Of a DNA stretch of 64,000 nt, positions 51,329-59,844 are shown one piece after another; position 1 is the stretch's first letter; the number at the start of each line of letters is the position of its first letter. The notes below the pieces were generated by a model, which was given only the letters and a program-made list of their open reading frames with translations, did no database searches and was not told where the DNA came from. Origin of the DNA: Deltaproteobacteria bacterium IMCC39146. Lineage in GTDB: Bacteria > Desulfobacterota > Desulfuromonadia > Desulfuromonadales > BM103. The position numbers were made by a program, and so were the translations under genes. Where the stretch lies: positions 1-64,000 of the forward strand of contig JARUHP010000021.1 of NCBI GenBank assembly GCA_030005635.1, written 5' to 3'.

Positions 51329-52096
51329 TCATAACGCCGAGATGTTAAAACCACCATCGACGTAGTGAATTTCGCCATTCACACCCGTGGACAGATCGGA
51401 GAGGAGGTAGAGAGTTGATTTACCAACTTCATCCTGAGTGACCGTTCTCCGCAACGGGCAGCGTTCTTCCATGGTGTGCAGTTTTTGCTTAAAGTTACCG
51501 ATACCGGAAGCTGCTAAAGTCTTGATTGGTCCGGCCGAAATAGCATTGACCCGGATCTTCTGAGGACCAAGTTCAGCAGCCAGGTAACGCACCGAAGCTT
51601 CCAAGGCTGCCTTGGCAACCCCCATCACGTTATAATCGGGAACAGCCATCACAGCGCCGAGATAGCTCATCGTTACAATGCTGCCGCCTTCAGGCATCAG
51701 AGGAATAGCATAACGGGTCATGGGAAGCAGTGAATAAGCGCTGATATCCATGGCCAGGTTGAACCCTTCCCGGCTCGTCTGGGAGAAGGGGTTTTTCAAA
51801 TCTTCACGATTGGCGAAGGCGACAGCGTGCACGACAAAATCGATCGTTCCCCACTGTTTCTCCAACTCTTTGAAAACAGCTTCAACATCTTCATCCGTGC
51901 CAACATCGCAGGGCAGAATAATTTTTGAGCCCAGGCTCTCAGCCAGAGGACGGACACGCTTTTCCAACGCTTCATTCAGAAAGGTAAAAGCCAGTTCGGC
52001 ACCAGCCTCATGTAATTGCTGTGCAACCCCCCAGGCAATACTTTTATCGTTAGCGACGCCAAATACCACACCGCGCTTGCCAGTCATCAAACCCAT
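51329..52096 (-). CDS. fabI: Enoyl-ACP reductase (NADH) FabI
   Basis: 255 residues from ATG 52096, eight bases after AGGAGG; a TTG just upstream is less likely. Short-chain dehydrogenase fold with GVVFGVANDKSIAWGVAQ at the NAD site and catalytic tyrosine and lysine in DYNVMGVAKAALEASVRYLA, plus the ISAGPIKTLAASGI loop. It performs the last reduction of each fatty-acid elongation cycle. It is monocistronic with a terminator behind it. Confidence 0.96.
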   Translation of the reverse strand: MGLMTGKRGVVFGVANDKSIAWGVAQQLHEAGAELAFTFLNEALEKRVRPLAESLGSKIILPCDVGTDEDVEAVFKELEKQWGTIDFVVHAVAFANREDLKNPFSQTSREGFNLAMDISAYSLLPMTRYAIPLMPEGGSIVTMSYLGAVMAVPDYNVMGVAKAALEASVRYLAAELGPQKIRVNAISAGPIKTLAASGIGNFKQKLHTMEERCPLRRTVTQDEVGKSTLYLLSDLSTGVNGEIHYVDGGFNISAL

Positions 52097-52178
52097 CAAT
52101 CATTCCTCCTGAAATTTTAGAAAGCTGGTAGATTTCTTACCAGATAGACGCATCGAAGGCAAGCTTTGCCACAATAAT

Positions 52179-52961
52179 TTATTGTTTCGCCGCCTGGGCG
52201 ATATTCTCACCGATTATCGTTAAGAGTGCTTCTGCTTTTTTATAACCAGGCACAACCAATCCGTCAGGCATAATCAGGGTCGGTGTCGAAGAAACTCCCA
52301 AGGTCGGGCCTAAAGCCAGCGTCTGGTCCACCACGGTTGTTTCACAGTTGGCCGGCGGAACCGGCTTCCCGGCAAAGCTGAGTTCCAACAGTTCCATGGA
52401 ATCGTGGCAGATAATACTCTTGGAAATACCATAAGCGTTGGGATGCATTTTCAACGGGAACAGCTTGATCAGAAAGGCAGTGTTCGGATCGATGCGGACA
52501 ACCTCTTTCAACTCTTCATGCAGTTTTTTGCAATAGGGGCACTCCGGGTCGGTAAAAACCACAACTTTGTTTTTGGCCGTCGGCTTGCCAAGCAGAAGCG
52601 CGTCATCCAGGGGAATCGTGCTGACATCAACTTTATTCATCCGTGCGCTGCGCTTCTTGGTCAGGTTTTCCTTGTCATCCAGACGGATCACATTACCGGA
52701 CACCAGGTACTGCTTGGAGAAGTCGATATAAACCGGCAGCTGCCTATCGCCCTTCTCAACTTCAGCCACCCACATACCGGGGATTTCCGAGAACTCCACG
52801 CTGTTGACCTTATCAACCATGGTACCCAAGAGTAGTGACGCCTCTTCCTTGGTGATGCTGTGGCAATCGTTACAGGTACCAGCACCGCAGCCATCAGCAG
52901 TCATGGCAAAAGTCGTCTGTGAATAAAAAAGGATCGCAACAACAATGAGCAGAAAACGCAT
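52179..52961 (-). CDS. DsbC-like protein with N-terminal CXXCH motif
   Basis: 260 residues with a signal peptide (cut near TTFAM). The mature start has GCGAGTCNDCHSITKEEASLLLG, where CNDCH is a c-type haem site. The DsbC N-terminal dimer region follows (PGMWVAEVEKGDRQLPVYID), then a thioredoxin domain with PECPYCKKLHEEL and cis-proline SSTPTLIMPDG. It is a periplasmic thiol-disulfide isomerase or reductase, possibly carrying one haem. The start follows AAGGAC. It is monocistronic. Confidence 0.85.
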   Translation of the reverse strand: MRFLLIVVAILFYSQTTFAMTADGCGAGTCNDCHSITKEEASLLLGTMVDKVNSVEFSEIPGMWVAEVEKGDRQLPVYIDFSKQYLVSGNVIRLDDKENLTKKRSARMNKVDVSTIPLDDALLLGKPTAKNKVVVFTDPECPYCKKLHEELKEVVRIDPNTAFLIKLFPLKMHPNAYGISKSIICHDSMELLELSFAGKPVPPANCETTVVDQTLALGPTLGVSSTPTLIMPDGLVVPGYKKAEALLTIIGENIAQAAKQ

Positions 52962-53182
52962 TTAAAACCGTCCTTCTCCGGCTCAAGGGCCGGCAGTTAT
53001 TTGACTTGTAACCTGTTTAGCTGACGAAAATTTTCACTTCGGCATATTAACGAATAGCTATCATGTTTTACAAGCGTTAGACGCATAAAAAGTGAAATGG
53101 TTGACAATTAGCCCTATCTTCCGTAATAACTCGCTGCAGACCGACCCTAAAGTCTTTATCTGCAGAGAGATAACTAAGCAAA

Positions 53183-53743
53183 ATGGATGCCATCACCTTA
53201 ACAGGACTTGCCCTGGCTCTGGCCATGGATGCCTTCGCCGTTGCGCTCGGCACCGGTGCCGTGCTGTCACGTCTCACCGGTCGGCACCTCTTTCGGCTCG
53301 GCTTCCACTTCGGGCTTTTTCAAGCGTTGATGCCGGTAATCGGCTGGCTGGCCGGACTCACCATCATTCAATGGGTTGAAGCCTGGGATCACTGGATCGC
53401 CTTCAGCCTGCTGGCGATCATCGGTGGCCGCATGATTTACGAAGCCTTCAGTGATGAAGAGAAACCCGGCGATCGCGATCCGACCAAAGGCTTGAGCCTG
53501 ATTTTGCTCTCCATTGCCACCAGTATCGATGCCTTGGCCGTCGGTTTTTCTCTCAGCGTTATCGGTGTCTCAATCTGGATGCCCGCCCTGGTGATCGGCC
53601 TGGTGGCCGGTGTCCTTACTATTGCCGGTATGCTCCTCGGTGGACGTATCGGTAGTCGTTGGGGGTCTCGCGTGGAAATATTTGGCGGGTTGGTTCTGAT
53701 TTCGATTGGCATCAAAATTTTGGTTGAGCACCTGACAGGTTAA
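53183..53743 (+). CDS. mntP: Manganese efflux pump MntP
   Basis: 186 residues, six helices, with the doubled MntP motif: LALAMDAFAVALGTGAVLS near 10 and SIATSIDALAVGFSLSVIG near 110, each with the metal-binding aspartate. It exports manganese. The 221 bases before it show no GGGGAGTA-type manganese riboswitch and no clear promoter. The ribosome site is weak. Confidence 0.9.
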   Translation: MDAITLTGLALALAMDAFAVALGTGAVLSRLTGRHLFRLGFHFGLFQALMPVIGWLAGLTIIQWVEAWDHWIAFSLLAIIGGRMIYEAFSDEEKPGDRDPTKGLSLILLSIATSIDALAVGFSLSVIGVSIWMPALVIGLVAGVLTIAGMLLGGRIGSRWGSRVEIFGGLVLISIGIKILVEHLTG

Positions 53744-53779
53744 AACTTCAGACGACAGAATAAATTATCAGTAAGGGGC

Positions 53780-54640
53780 TTAAACTCTCTTTCCGACAAC
53801 CTCCCGAATCTCTTCGACACACCTGTAAGGAATCTTCAGATTCCCCCTGCCCTTACCCATCTCAACGCCACCCTTGATCGGCTGATGAAAATCAGAGCCA
53901 CCGGTAACGATCAGGTTTCTCCTGCGGGCCATGGTGATATAACGATCGATGCCATCATTAGTGGTTCCTGAGCTGTGCGCTTCCACACCATCTAGGCCCA
54001 GACCGATAAAGATATCGAGCAACTCGCCGAGCCTGACATCGCTAACCCCGATAAAGACCGGATGGGCCAGAACAGTACAACCACCGGCATCGTGGATCAG
54101 CTTGATCGCCTCTTCGAGGGGGAAAAACCTCTTCGGCTCGTTGCAAAGAACCAGGTATCGCGTGAAAGCTTCTTCCATATCTTTGGCGTAACCCGCAGCG
54201 AGCAGCGCCTGACCAATGTGAGGCCGACCGATAGTCCCACCGGCACGCTTGGAGACATCGGCAGAATCAAGTGGTTGTCGACCCTCTCCGGAAAGACGTT
54301 GATTGATATTTTTCAGGATGCGTTCACTGCGCCTCGCGCGAAAGTCCCTGAATTCGGCAAGCGCCTTCTGTAAGGCAGCATTTTTGTGATCAAAAGCGTA
54401 ACCGAGCAGGTGAATGTCGCTCAGCTCCTCCCACTGTACAGAGAGCTCTACCGCAGTAACAATTTCAACATCATATTTCCGCCCGGCCGCAAGCGCTTCA
54501 GGGATACCATCAACATTGTCATGGTCAGCCAAGGCGATTGCGCGCAAACCCAGCAAAGCTGCTTCGGCAACCAGTTCTGTGGGCGTTAAGACGCCATCGG
54601 AAAAAAAACTGTGGAGATGAAGATCAACCAAGTCACGCAT
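53780..54640 (-). CDS. PHP-domain phosphoesterase (RNase AM/YciV type)
   Basis: 286 residues. The PHP metal ligands are visible: DLHLHSFFSDG at the start, ALADHDNVDG, VTAVELSVQW, TVLAHPVF, EAHSS and GGSDFHQP. The family removes phosphate from 3',5'-nucleoside bisphosphates and trims RNA 5' ends. It is convergent with mntP (36 bp between stops). The short direct repeats at 54699 lie just upstream of it. Confidence 0.88.
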   Translation of the reverse strand: MRDLVDLHLHSFFSDGVLTPTELVAEAALLGLRAIALADHDNVDGIPEALAAGRKYDVEIVTAVELSVQWEELSDIHLLGYAFDHKNAALQKALAEFRDFRARRSERILKNINQRLSGEGRQPLDSADVSKRAGGTIGRPHIGQALLAAGYAKDMEEAFTRYLVLCNEPKRFFPLEEAIKLIHDAGGCTVLAHPVFIGVSDVRLGELLDIFIGLGLDGVEAHSSGTTNDGIDRYITMARRRNLIVTGGSDFHQPIKGGVEMGKGRGNLKIPYRCVEEIREVVGKRV

Positions 54641-54698
54641 ATAATTACCGATCGATAGGAGAGAATAGTTTTAATTATCGTAGCACAAATTGAAAAAC

Positions 54699-54725
54699 AA
54701 GGGACAAGGGACAAGGGACAAGGGA
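54699..54725. repeat. Seven-base tandem repeat
   Basis: GGGACAA occurs about four times in direct tandem upstream of the PHP gene. It may vary in copy number between strains. The rest of 54641-54858 has no recognisable feature. Confidence 0.8.
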
Positions 54726-54858
54726 TAATAAAGGCTAACAACGGCCCAGACAGCGACAACTCGTTAAACCATTATCTGCAGGAGGTAAGTCTTCACCTGG
54801 CACTCGCTGTCAGGTCTGGAGGGGTTCAACGAAGGGCGATGTCGCCATTTCCCTTGCT

Positions 54859-55125
54859 TTAATGGAAGAGAAGATTGAACGCCGTGCCTTTCTTCTTAGA
54901 TGATATGTCTAAAATCGTATCTGTTCGTCCTTGGAGAGATTCATCTACAACTGGCGAGTGATCCCAAAACTTGCGATTAGCTTCACTGGCCGCTTCTACT
55001 CGACTGACACCGATATCCTTCAGTAGAGAATCATCCATTTTGCTTAGTTGCTTTCGTTGTCTGAGTATTTCCCCCCAAAAAATAATTTTGGTCAACACTT
55101 TGTTTGCGTTAGAGAGCAGCATCAT
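54859..55125 (-). CDS. DUF1127 (YjiS-like) protein
   Basis: 88 residues from ATG 55125, six bases after AAGGAGG. The core ILRQRKQLSKMDDSLLKDIGVSRVEAASEANRKFWDH is the DUF1127 signature (arginine/lysine-rich helix, DxxLLxDIGxxR). Small DUF1127 proteins bind RNA in alphaproteobacteria and respond to stress. Here the C-terminal 25 residues are an extension. It is monocistronic, with a 45-residue protein gene 136 bp upstream on the same strand. Confidence 0.85.
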   Translation of the reverse strand: MMLLSNANKVLTKIIFWGEILRQRKQLSKMDDSLLKDIGVSRVEAASEANRKFWDHSPVVDESLQGRTDTILDISSKKKGTAFNLLFH

Positions 55126-55261
55126 GATCAATCCTCCTTGTTAATTTACGTGTAATTCTTCACCTGTGTTGTGAACATAGTGTTCTGAGGGCCCAGCCAT
55201 GAATCCTCGGTGCAAATACTTATAATGCTGTTAGCTGCTTATCTGCATTGATACTTCAAAA

Positions 55262-55399
55262 TTAATTCATTCTTCTTATTAGTCGAACAAATAGCTCACG
55301 AACCACTTTGTTGCGTAACTCGTTCGCTTTAGAAGTTAGTAAACTATAGTTATTACGATACGTTTCAATTTCTTCATGAGTCCAGCATTTTAAATACAT
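55262..55399 (-). CDS. Small basic protein, unknown function
   Basis: 45 residues from ATG 55399, six bases after GAGAGGAG; the longer frame upstream has no such site. It reads as two amphipathic helices with many arginines (VVRELFVRLIRRMN). I do not recognise a family. It lies just before the DUF1127 gene. A chance frame cannot be excluded. Confidence 0.5.
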   Translation of the reverse strand: MYLKCWTHEEIETYRNNYSLLTSKANELRNKVVRELFVRLIRRMN

Positions 55400-55585
55400 T
55401 AGGCGTCTCCTCTCGTTACTTCTTTGCGTCCTCGTCCCCGTAGAGTCGTCTACGGCGATGATTATTCTCTTCATCTTTGCAGAAACGATCCAGGAAACGT
55501 TTGAATATGACAATGTCGCCGAATTCCTCAACTTCGCCAGCCGAGTCCTGTACCCTCCACAAAGCTTCCATGGTTATCCTTTGCT

Positions 55586-55750
55586 AGCAACCTGTCGGAC
55601 TAACCATGAACTGGCTGCAAATCCGCCTGTTTGGTCCATATCTCAGTTCCTTTTCGACCAATAGCTACGGCTATTACTCTCAAAAGAGCCAAAATCTGTT
55701 CTCAAACAGTCAAATTTTCGATTCAGCCCAGATAGTCCGACAGGCTGCTA
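55586..55750. repeat. Palindromic repeat P, copy 2
   Basis: AGCAACCTGTCGGACTA at the left and TAGTCCGACAGGCTGCT at the right form a 16-bp near-perfect inverted end. The interior holds ATAGCTACGGCTAT and GAGCCAAAATCTGTTCT. The copy at 32237 has the same order of parts. Similar elements recur in related genomes as intergenic palindromes. Confidence 0.75.
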
Positions 55751-55784
55751 GATAGACACAATTTTACTAGCGACAAAATGTGTC

Positions 55785-56168
55785 TTACATATAAACGTAG
55801 TCATTTGACTCGACTTGTTCAGAGTTGGTGCTGAGGAAAGAGTTGGCTTGTGAATCTTTAACGACTTCGACTTGGTTATGGGCTGACAAACACACCGTGC
55901 CGCAGTTGGCGCATTCCTGAAGTTCCTCATGAAACTGAAGTGCATCAAGGTCTGTTTCACTACAAAGAATGGATTTACAGGTTGGGCAGATGAAGTCAGA
56001 ATAAGCTGTGACTTCCTTGAAACTCTTCTCTTTGATGATTTTTGAGTCTTTGCCAGAGTAGGTCCAAATTCCGCCGCAATCTCCGCATTCGAATGCATCT
56101 TGGCAGTAACCGTCTGCGTGTAAGTCAATTTCAATATGTCCGGTGCTTTTACATAGTGGGCACTTCAT
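55785..56168 (-). CDS. Zinc-ribbon protein with two or more CXXC pairs
   Basis: 127 residues from ATG 56168, after GGAGAA. CPLC (start), CGDCG near 30, CPTC near 63 and CANCG near 85 give two zinc ribbons, and a further CSETD-like cysteine is present. The acidic tail (VESNDYVYM) is unusual. No membrane segment. I recognise no named family; nucleic-acid or protein binding is possible. Confidence 0.7.
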   Translation of the reverse strand: MKCPLCKSTGHIEIDLHADGYCQDAFECGDCGGIWTYSGKDSKIIKEKSFKEVTAYSDFICPTCKSILCSETDLDALQFHEELQECANCGTVCLSAHNQVEVVKDSQANSFLSTNSEQVESNDYVYM

Positions 56169-56258
56169 GATTTTCTCCAAAACCAGGTTGGGTTAACAGT
56201 TATGGTTCGAGTCTGCTATGAATATCAATTGAGGTGCTAGTACCTTGTAACTCATAAA

Positions 56259-56365
56259 ATGTCGCAAAACTGCGACGGGATTTGGCGCACCAGCAAGGCG
56301 TGACTGAGAGCGCATAGCACCGCTATGAAACCGAAGCCAAAACGCAGTTGGCGTGGCAAAGAACA
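56259..56365. repeat. Third palindromic repeat (CATAGCACCGCTATG core)
   Basis: TGTCGCAAAACTGCGACGGGA, then GAGCGCATAGCACCGCTATG, then CCAAAACGCAGTTGG. Small hairpins at both ends and the core give a layered palindrome. It resembles the two P copies in its core only. Confidence 0.6.
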
Positions 56366-56381
56366 AGCAATATCCGTTAGT

Positions 56382-56648
56382 TTATGGGTTACACGGTACT
56401 AGCCGTGTTACAGCATTTAGGGCGGCTTCGCACATGGACTTTTCAATCGTTGCCCCTTGCCCTATTCCCAAGAAGAGTCCTGTTTTGGGGTCGATGATGA
56501 CATATTCGTAGGAGCCGTCTTGGGCTTTGCCACCATACCGAGCAGGGTAGCCGAGGCGGGACAAGGCGTCCCATGCGACAGAGATATCTATCTCAGGGTC
56601 CGCATCATCTGTGAGTAATAAACCAGCTTTTTGAAGTCGAGATTTCAT
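56382..56648 (-). CDS. Hypothetical protein of 88 residues
   Basis: Soluble, no signal. The order of helix (ISVAWDALSRLGY), short strand region (SYEYVIIDPKTGLFLGIGQG) and final helix (SMCEAALNAVTRLV) suggests a compact alpha-beta fold. I do not recognise a family. GAGAGG precedes ATG 56648. A TTGACA (minus strand, near 56807) with AATAAT 16 bp on is a likely promoter. Confidence 0.55.
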   Translation of the reverse strand: MKSRLQKAGLLLTDDADPEIDISVAWDALSRLGYPARYGGKAQDGSYEYVIIDPKTGLFLGIGQGATIEKSMCEAALNAVTRLVPCNP

Positions 56649-57279
56649 AGGGCCTCTCTATTTTTGTATTTGGACTTTTTGTCGTCCGTTTTTTTAGCAG
56701 GATACAGAATGCAGAAAGGGACAATTCTGTACTGTGACAACTTTTCACTCAAGAAGTATTTATTTACACAATTGATATAATTATTGCTAATACACCAACA
56801 ATGTCAAGCCAAAAAAACGTATATTATCTATATTTATCAGCAACTTACATGATTTGTTGTTTTACACAGTATACAGTTGGTGTGTTTTACTGTTGCAGTT
56901 GTGCCAAGTAGTAATCATTAAGATTTCAGTAGGTGCTTGTAATTACAGAGAAAACTCAATTAAAAACATGTGTTTACAAATATGTTATAATTTATCAATT
57001 GTGTTCTGTATGGCCCTTGGTGCCTCTCCTTAATTCGTGATTTTTTTTCATGGTTATCCAGCGTTATAAGTTTTTTATCTTGTTCCTGAGAACGCCCAAG
57101 AGAAAAGTACCCTACATGTGCCGCAAAAAAACCTCGCCCCGGGGTACACCGACGCTACATTCCGTGAGCTTCAAATTGTCAGATAGAGCTGTGATGTGGA
57201 CCGGAGAGTAAAAACAAGGATAGACCTTCCCGGGGGCGCTCCTTGTATACGCTGGTCAGGAAGATTGAATCCTTAAATG
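56649..57279. other. AT-rich gap with a minus-strand promoter
   Basis: The first 400 bases are strongly AT-rich without a gene. On the minus strand TTGACA (56802-56807) and AATAAT (about 56780-56785) form a sigma70-type promoter pointing at the 88-residue protein. From 57060 to 57279 nothing recognisable is seen. Confidence 0.45.
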
Positions 57280-57383
57280 TCACGATTCTGAGAGGAAAAT
57301 CGGCTTCTCATTGATAGAGACATAGAGGAAGCTCTTTAATCTGCAGAATCAAGGCGACCAGGGTTTTTCCCTTGGTGGTCTTC
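57280..57383 (+). repeat. Dispersed RNA-like element, copy E
   Basis: TCACGATTCTGAGAGG pairs GAGAGG with CTTCTC, where other copies have GAGAAG with CTTCTT, a pairing-preserving change. TTGATAGAGACATAGAGGAAGCTCTTTAATCTGCAGAAT follows in two parts like copy A, and the 3' hairpin pairs GACCAGGG with CCCTTGGTGGTC. Confidence 0.75.
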
Positions 57384-57472
57384 CCTGTTGAACCTCAGCA
57401 TGGATTTTGTGATATATAAGGTTTACCTCAACAGAATGAAGAGGTCTCTTGCAACCAAAGGAGGCAGATGTT

Positions 57473-57523
57473 ATGTCAGTCTCTGACCCGCCCGACCCGT
57501 TAGGGAAAGTATCATCAGTTTAA
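57473..57523 (+). CDS. Possible 16-residue peptide
   Basis: MSVSDPPDPLGKVSSV with AAAGGAGG ten bases upstream of ATG 57473. A strong terminator lies 74 bases after its stop (57597), so this is a short transcript with one tiny frame. It could be a leader-like peptide or simply a non-coding RNA; evidence for translation is only the ribosome site. Confidence 0.35.
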   Translation: MSVSDPPDPLGKVSSV

Positions 57524-57596
57524 AGCTAACAAACCAGACTCTCAGTAGTCGGGTGTTCTGATACAGATTCCTGCAATGGGAATCGAAAAGAATAGC

Positions 57597-57633
57597 AAAG
57601 CACCCCGTATATTTTCGAGGTGCTTTGTTTTTT
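57597..57633 (+). terminator. Terminator of the 57.4-kb short transcript
   Basis: AAAGCACC and GGTGCTTT pair around a 14-base loop, followed by GTTTTTT. Confidence 0.82.
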
Positions 57634-57775
57634 AAGGTTCGTCTAGACAAACGCCTTCTTAAAGCTCATGACTTATCAGAAACTATTGGCAAAGAGATTT
57701 TCACACCAAAATTAAAATTCTTTACTATTAATCTAACGTGACTATGATTGGCCCCTCATAACGAAGGAATGCTTT

Positions 57776-57874
57776 ATGTTTGAAATGGTCAGTGGAATGT
57801 TTCTTTTGGGATTTTTCGTTATTTTCATCACATCACTTATCAGTGCCTTCCTATTGTCTCACTTTGTAATTTAA
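57776..57874 (+). CDS. 32-residue single-helix membrane microprotein
   Basis: MFEMVSGMFLLGFFVIFITS then LISAFLLSHFVI, almost entirely one membrane helix. GAAGGA lies 7 bases before ATG 57776. It is preserved as a complete frame in an otherwise empty 1.3-kb gap. No family is recognised. Similar tiny helices regulate larger membrane proteins in other bacteria; the partner here is unknown. Confidence 0.5.
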   Translation: MFEMVSGMFLLGFFVIFITSLISAFLLSHFVI

Positions 57875-58021
57875 TGGCTATGCTTGCATTGAAAAGAATT
57901 TTTTCAAGTCACACCGATTGACTTCTTAAAGCTGCAGTAATAGATAAAGTTCCTACCAGGTATTGATAGATTTATTCACCCAGTGAATATTCTTGAATAA
58001 CTAGACAAAAGGCGAAACACA

Positions 58022-58432
58022 ATGATTCTCGTGCACAAGATACATTGGCTGGTGTTCAGCGCTGTCCTCTTTCTCTCCTTGGTTGCATGCAATCAAGTGG
58101 AGTCAACCGCGTTGGCCGAAGGAAAGCAGACAGAAGCGCAAACGTTACCGAAACTTATTGATGTCGGTGCCGACAAGTGCATTCCCTGCATCAAAATGGC
58201 ACCAATCCTTGAGGATTTGAAAAATGATTTTTCAGGGCGCATGGAGGTTGAATTTGTCGATGCCTGGAAAAGAAGAGAAGACGCTGCAAGGTACCGAGTG
58301 CAGATGATTCCGACGCAGATTTTCTTTGATGCAAAAGGAAAAGAGCTTTATCGTCACACCGGATTCTACGGCCGCGATGATATCCTCGGCAAGTGGCAGG
58401 AGCTCGGATACAGTTTCCAGGATGAGAAGTAG
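58022..58432 (+). CDS. Thioredoxin-fold lipoprotein
   Basis: 136 residues: lipobox SLVAC (cysteine 23), then a thioredoxin fold with active-site DKCIPCIKMAPIL (CIPC near 58-61) and cis-proline IPTQIFFD. It is anchored in the periplasm and should exchange electrons with the CcdA-like protein encoded directly behind it (stop and start abut). It starts a three-gene redox operon ending with a rhodanese-like protein. Confidence 0.87.
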   Translation: MILVHKIHWLVFSAVLFLSLVACNQVESTALAEGKQTEAQTLPKLIDVGADKCIPCIKMAPILEDLKNDFSGRMEVEFVDAWKRREDAARYRVQMIPTQIFFDAKGKELYRHTGFYGRDDILGKWQELGYSFQDEK

Positions 58433-59134
58433 ATGATAGAGCAGTTGCTGACCAGTTTAAGTCATGCCGTTACTGGAGCCCCATTGATTGCACTCGGGGC
58501 TGCCGCAGGCTGGGGGGTGCTGAGCATTATTCTATCTCCATGCCATCTGGCTAGCATCCCGTTAATCGTCGGTTTCATTGATGGTCAAGGACCGATGAAC
58601 ACCCGCAGGGCATTTGTTATCTCCAACCTGTTTGCAGTCGGCATTTTACTTTCTATCGCTCTGATAGGTCTTCTGACAGCTTTGGCAGGAAGAATGCTTG
58701 GCGATCTTGGTTCGTGGGGCAACTGGTTAGTCGCCGGAATCTTTTTCATCTTCGGACTGCACCTCTGGGGTTTGATTCCAATGCCATGGTCGGGACCAGG
58801 CAAGGTCGGTATGCAGCGCAAGGGGCTATTGGCAGCATTCTTTCTCGGTGCGGTTTTCGGCATCGCACTCGGCCCTTGCACCTTTGCATTTATGGGGCCG
58901 GTCCTTGGGGTCGCTTTTGCCAAAGCAGCCAACAACATGCTTTATGCCTCACTGCTTCTTCTGGCGTATGGGCTAGGGCACTGTGCCGTCATAGTCTTTG
59001 CTGGAACATTTACAGAAAAGGTACAACGATACCTCGAATGGAACGAACGTTCCAAAGGTACGCTCTGGGTTAAGCGGGTTTGCGGTGCTTTGGTAATAGC
59101 CGGAGGGGCATGGCTGATCCATACTGCACCTTAA
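58433..59134 (+). CDS. CcdA-like transmembrane thiol transporter
   Basis: 233 residues with six helices. The conserved cysteines lie in SIILSPCHLASIPLIVG and IALGPCTFAFMGPVL. It carries reducing power from cytoplasm to periplasm for the lipoprotein thioredoxin encoded upstream. It is distinct from the CcdA at 30.8 kb. An unusual feature is histidine beside the first cysteine. Confidence 0.87.
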   Translation: MIEQLLTSLSHAVTGAPLIALGAAAGWGVLSIILSPCHLASIPLIVGFIDGQGPMNTRRAFVISNLFAVGILLSIALIGLLTALAGRMLGDLGSWGNWLVAGIFFIFGLHLWGLIPMPWSGPGKVGMQRKGLLAAFFLGAVFGIALGPCTFAFMGPVLGVAFAKAANNMLYASLLLLAYGLGHCAVIVFAGTFTEKVQRYLEWNERSKGTLWVKRVCGALVIAGGAWLIHTAP

Positions 59135-59171
59135 TTTTACAGCTCACCTCTTTCAGCGCAGGAAAAAACTA

Positions 59172-59621
59172 ATGAAAAACATTGCTATTGCCATCTCTCT
59201 ATTGATTCTTATTCCTACAGCAGTGCTAGCGAATAACAACGAGCTTGAAACTTACATTACTAATTTCGATTATGATGCACGCATTGAAATGAAGGTTAAT
59301 AGTGAAAAGCTCCTCGACCTTCTCGAAGAGGGGAAGGCTGTTTTGGTTGATATCCGCTACAAAGAAGAACAAGAGGCTTGGGGTCCAAGTTTCGGTCTAA
59401 AGATACCTTTAAACGAACTCCCCGGTCGTCTGGAGGAGCTGCCTAAAGATAAGATCATTGTCACCGCCTGCCCCCATAAGGATCGAGCTATTATCGCTAT
59501 GACCTATCTGCGTTCTAAGGGGATTAAAGCGCGTTATCTGACAGACGGTTTGATCGGATTGGCAGAGAACCTGCGTGGTGATTCAGCTATGTACTTTCTG
59601 TTGAACATGTCAGCGGAGTAA
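59172..59621 (+). CDS. Exported rhodanese-like protein
   Basis: 149 residues with signal peptide (cut near AVLAN) and one rhodanese-like domain. VLVDIRYKEEQEAWGPSFG and the active loop TACPHKDRAIIA with cysteine 100 are clear. It follows the CcdA-like gene by 37 bp. With the thioredoxin it may handle persulfides or move sulfane sulfur in the periplasm. That is inference from gene context. Confidence 0.82.
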   Translation: MKNIAIAISLLILIPTAVLANNNELETYITNFDYDARIEMKVNSEKLLDLLEEGKAVLVDIRYKEEQEAWGPSFGLKIPLNELPGRLEELPKDKIIVTACPHKDRAIIAMTYLRSKGIKARYLTDGLIGLAENLRGDSAMYFLLNMSAE

Positions 59622-59659
59622 TTAGATGTTGTTGTAAACAAAAGCTCCTGACCCAAATC

Positions 59660-59745
59660 TTACGACTTCTGAGAAGAAAAACGGCTTCTTTTTTATAGAA
59701 ACATTAAGGAAGACAAAATGATGGCTGCTAGGGGAGCGGCCTGAA
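59660..59745 (+). repeat. Dispersed RNA-like element, copy F
   Basis: TTACGACTTCTGAGAAG and CGGCTTCTT, then ATAGAAACATTAAGGAAGACAAAATGATGG. The 3' hairpin is changed to GGCTGCT pairing with AGCGGCC, different bases with pairing retained. It lies before GEMM aptamer 3. Confidence 0.75.
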
Positions 59746-59844
59746 TTAGTGAAAAATAATGTTTCGCCTGGGCTAAATGTGAGAATAATTTGAGAAGCCT
59801 TATGGTATAGATTTATATAATAATAAAAATTAATTAGATAAATG

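Noticed and set aside
53098-53182. Possible manganese (yybP-ykoY) riboswitch before mntP.
   Set aside because: The GGGGAGTA and matching downstream boxes are absent.
54699-54725. The tandem GGGACAA units as a CRISPR array.
   Set aside because: The unit is seven bases with no spacers and no cas genes.
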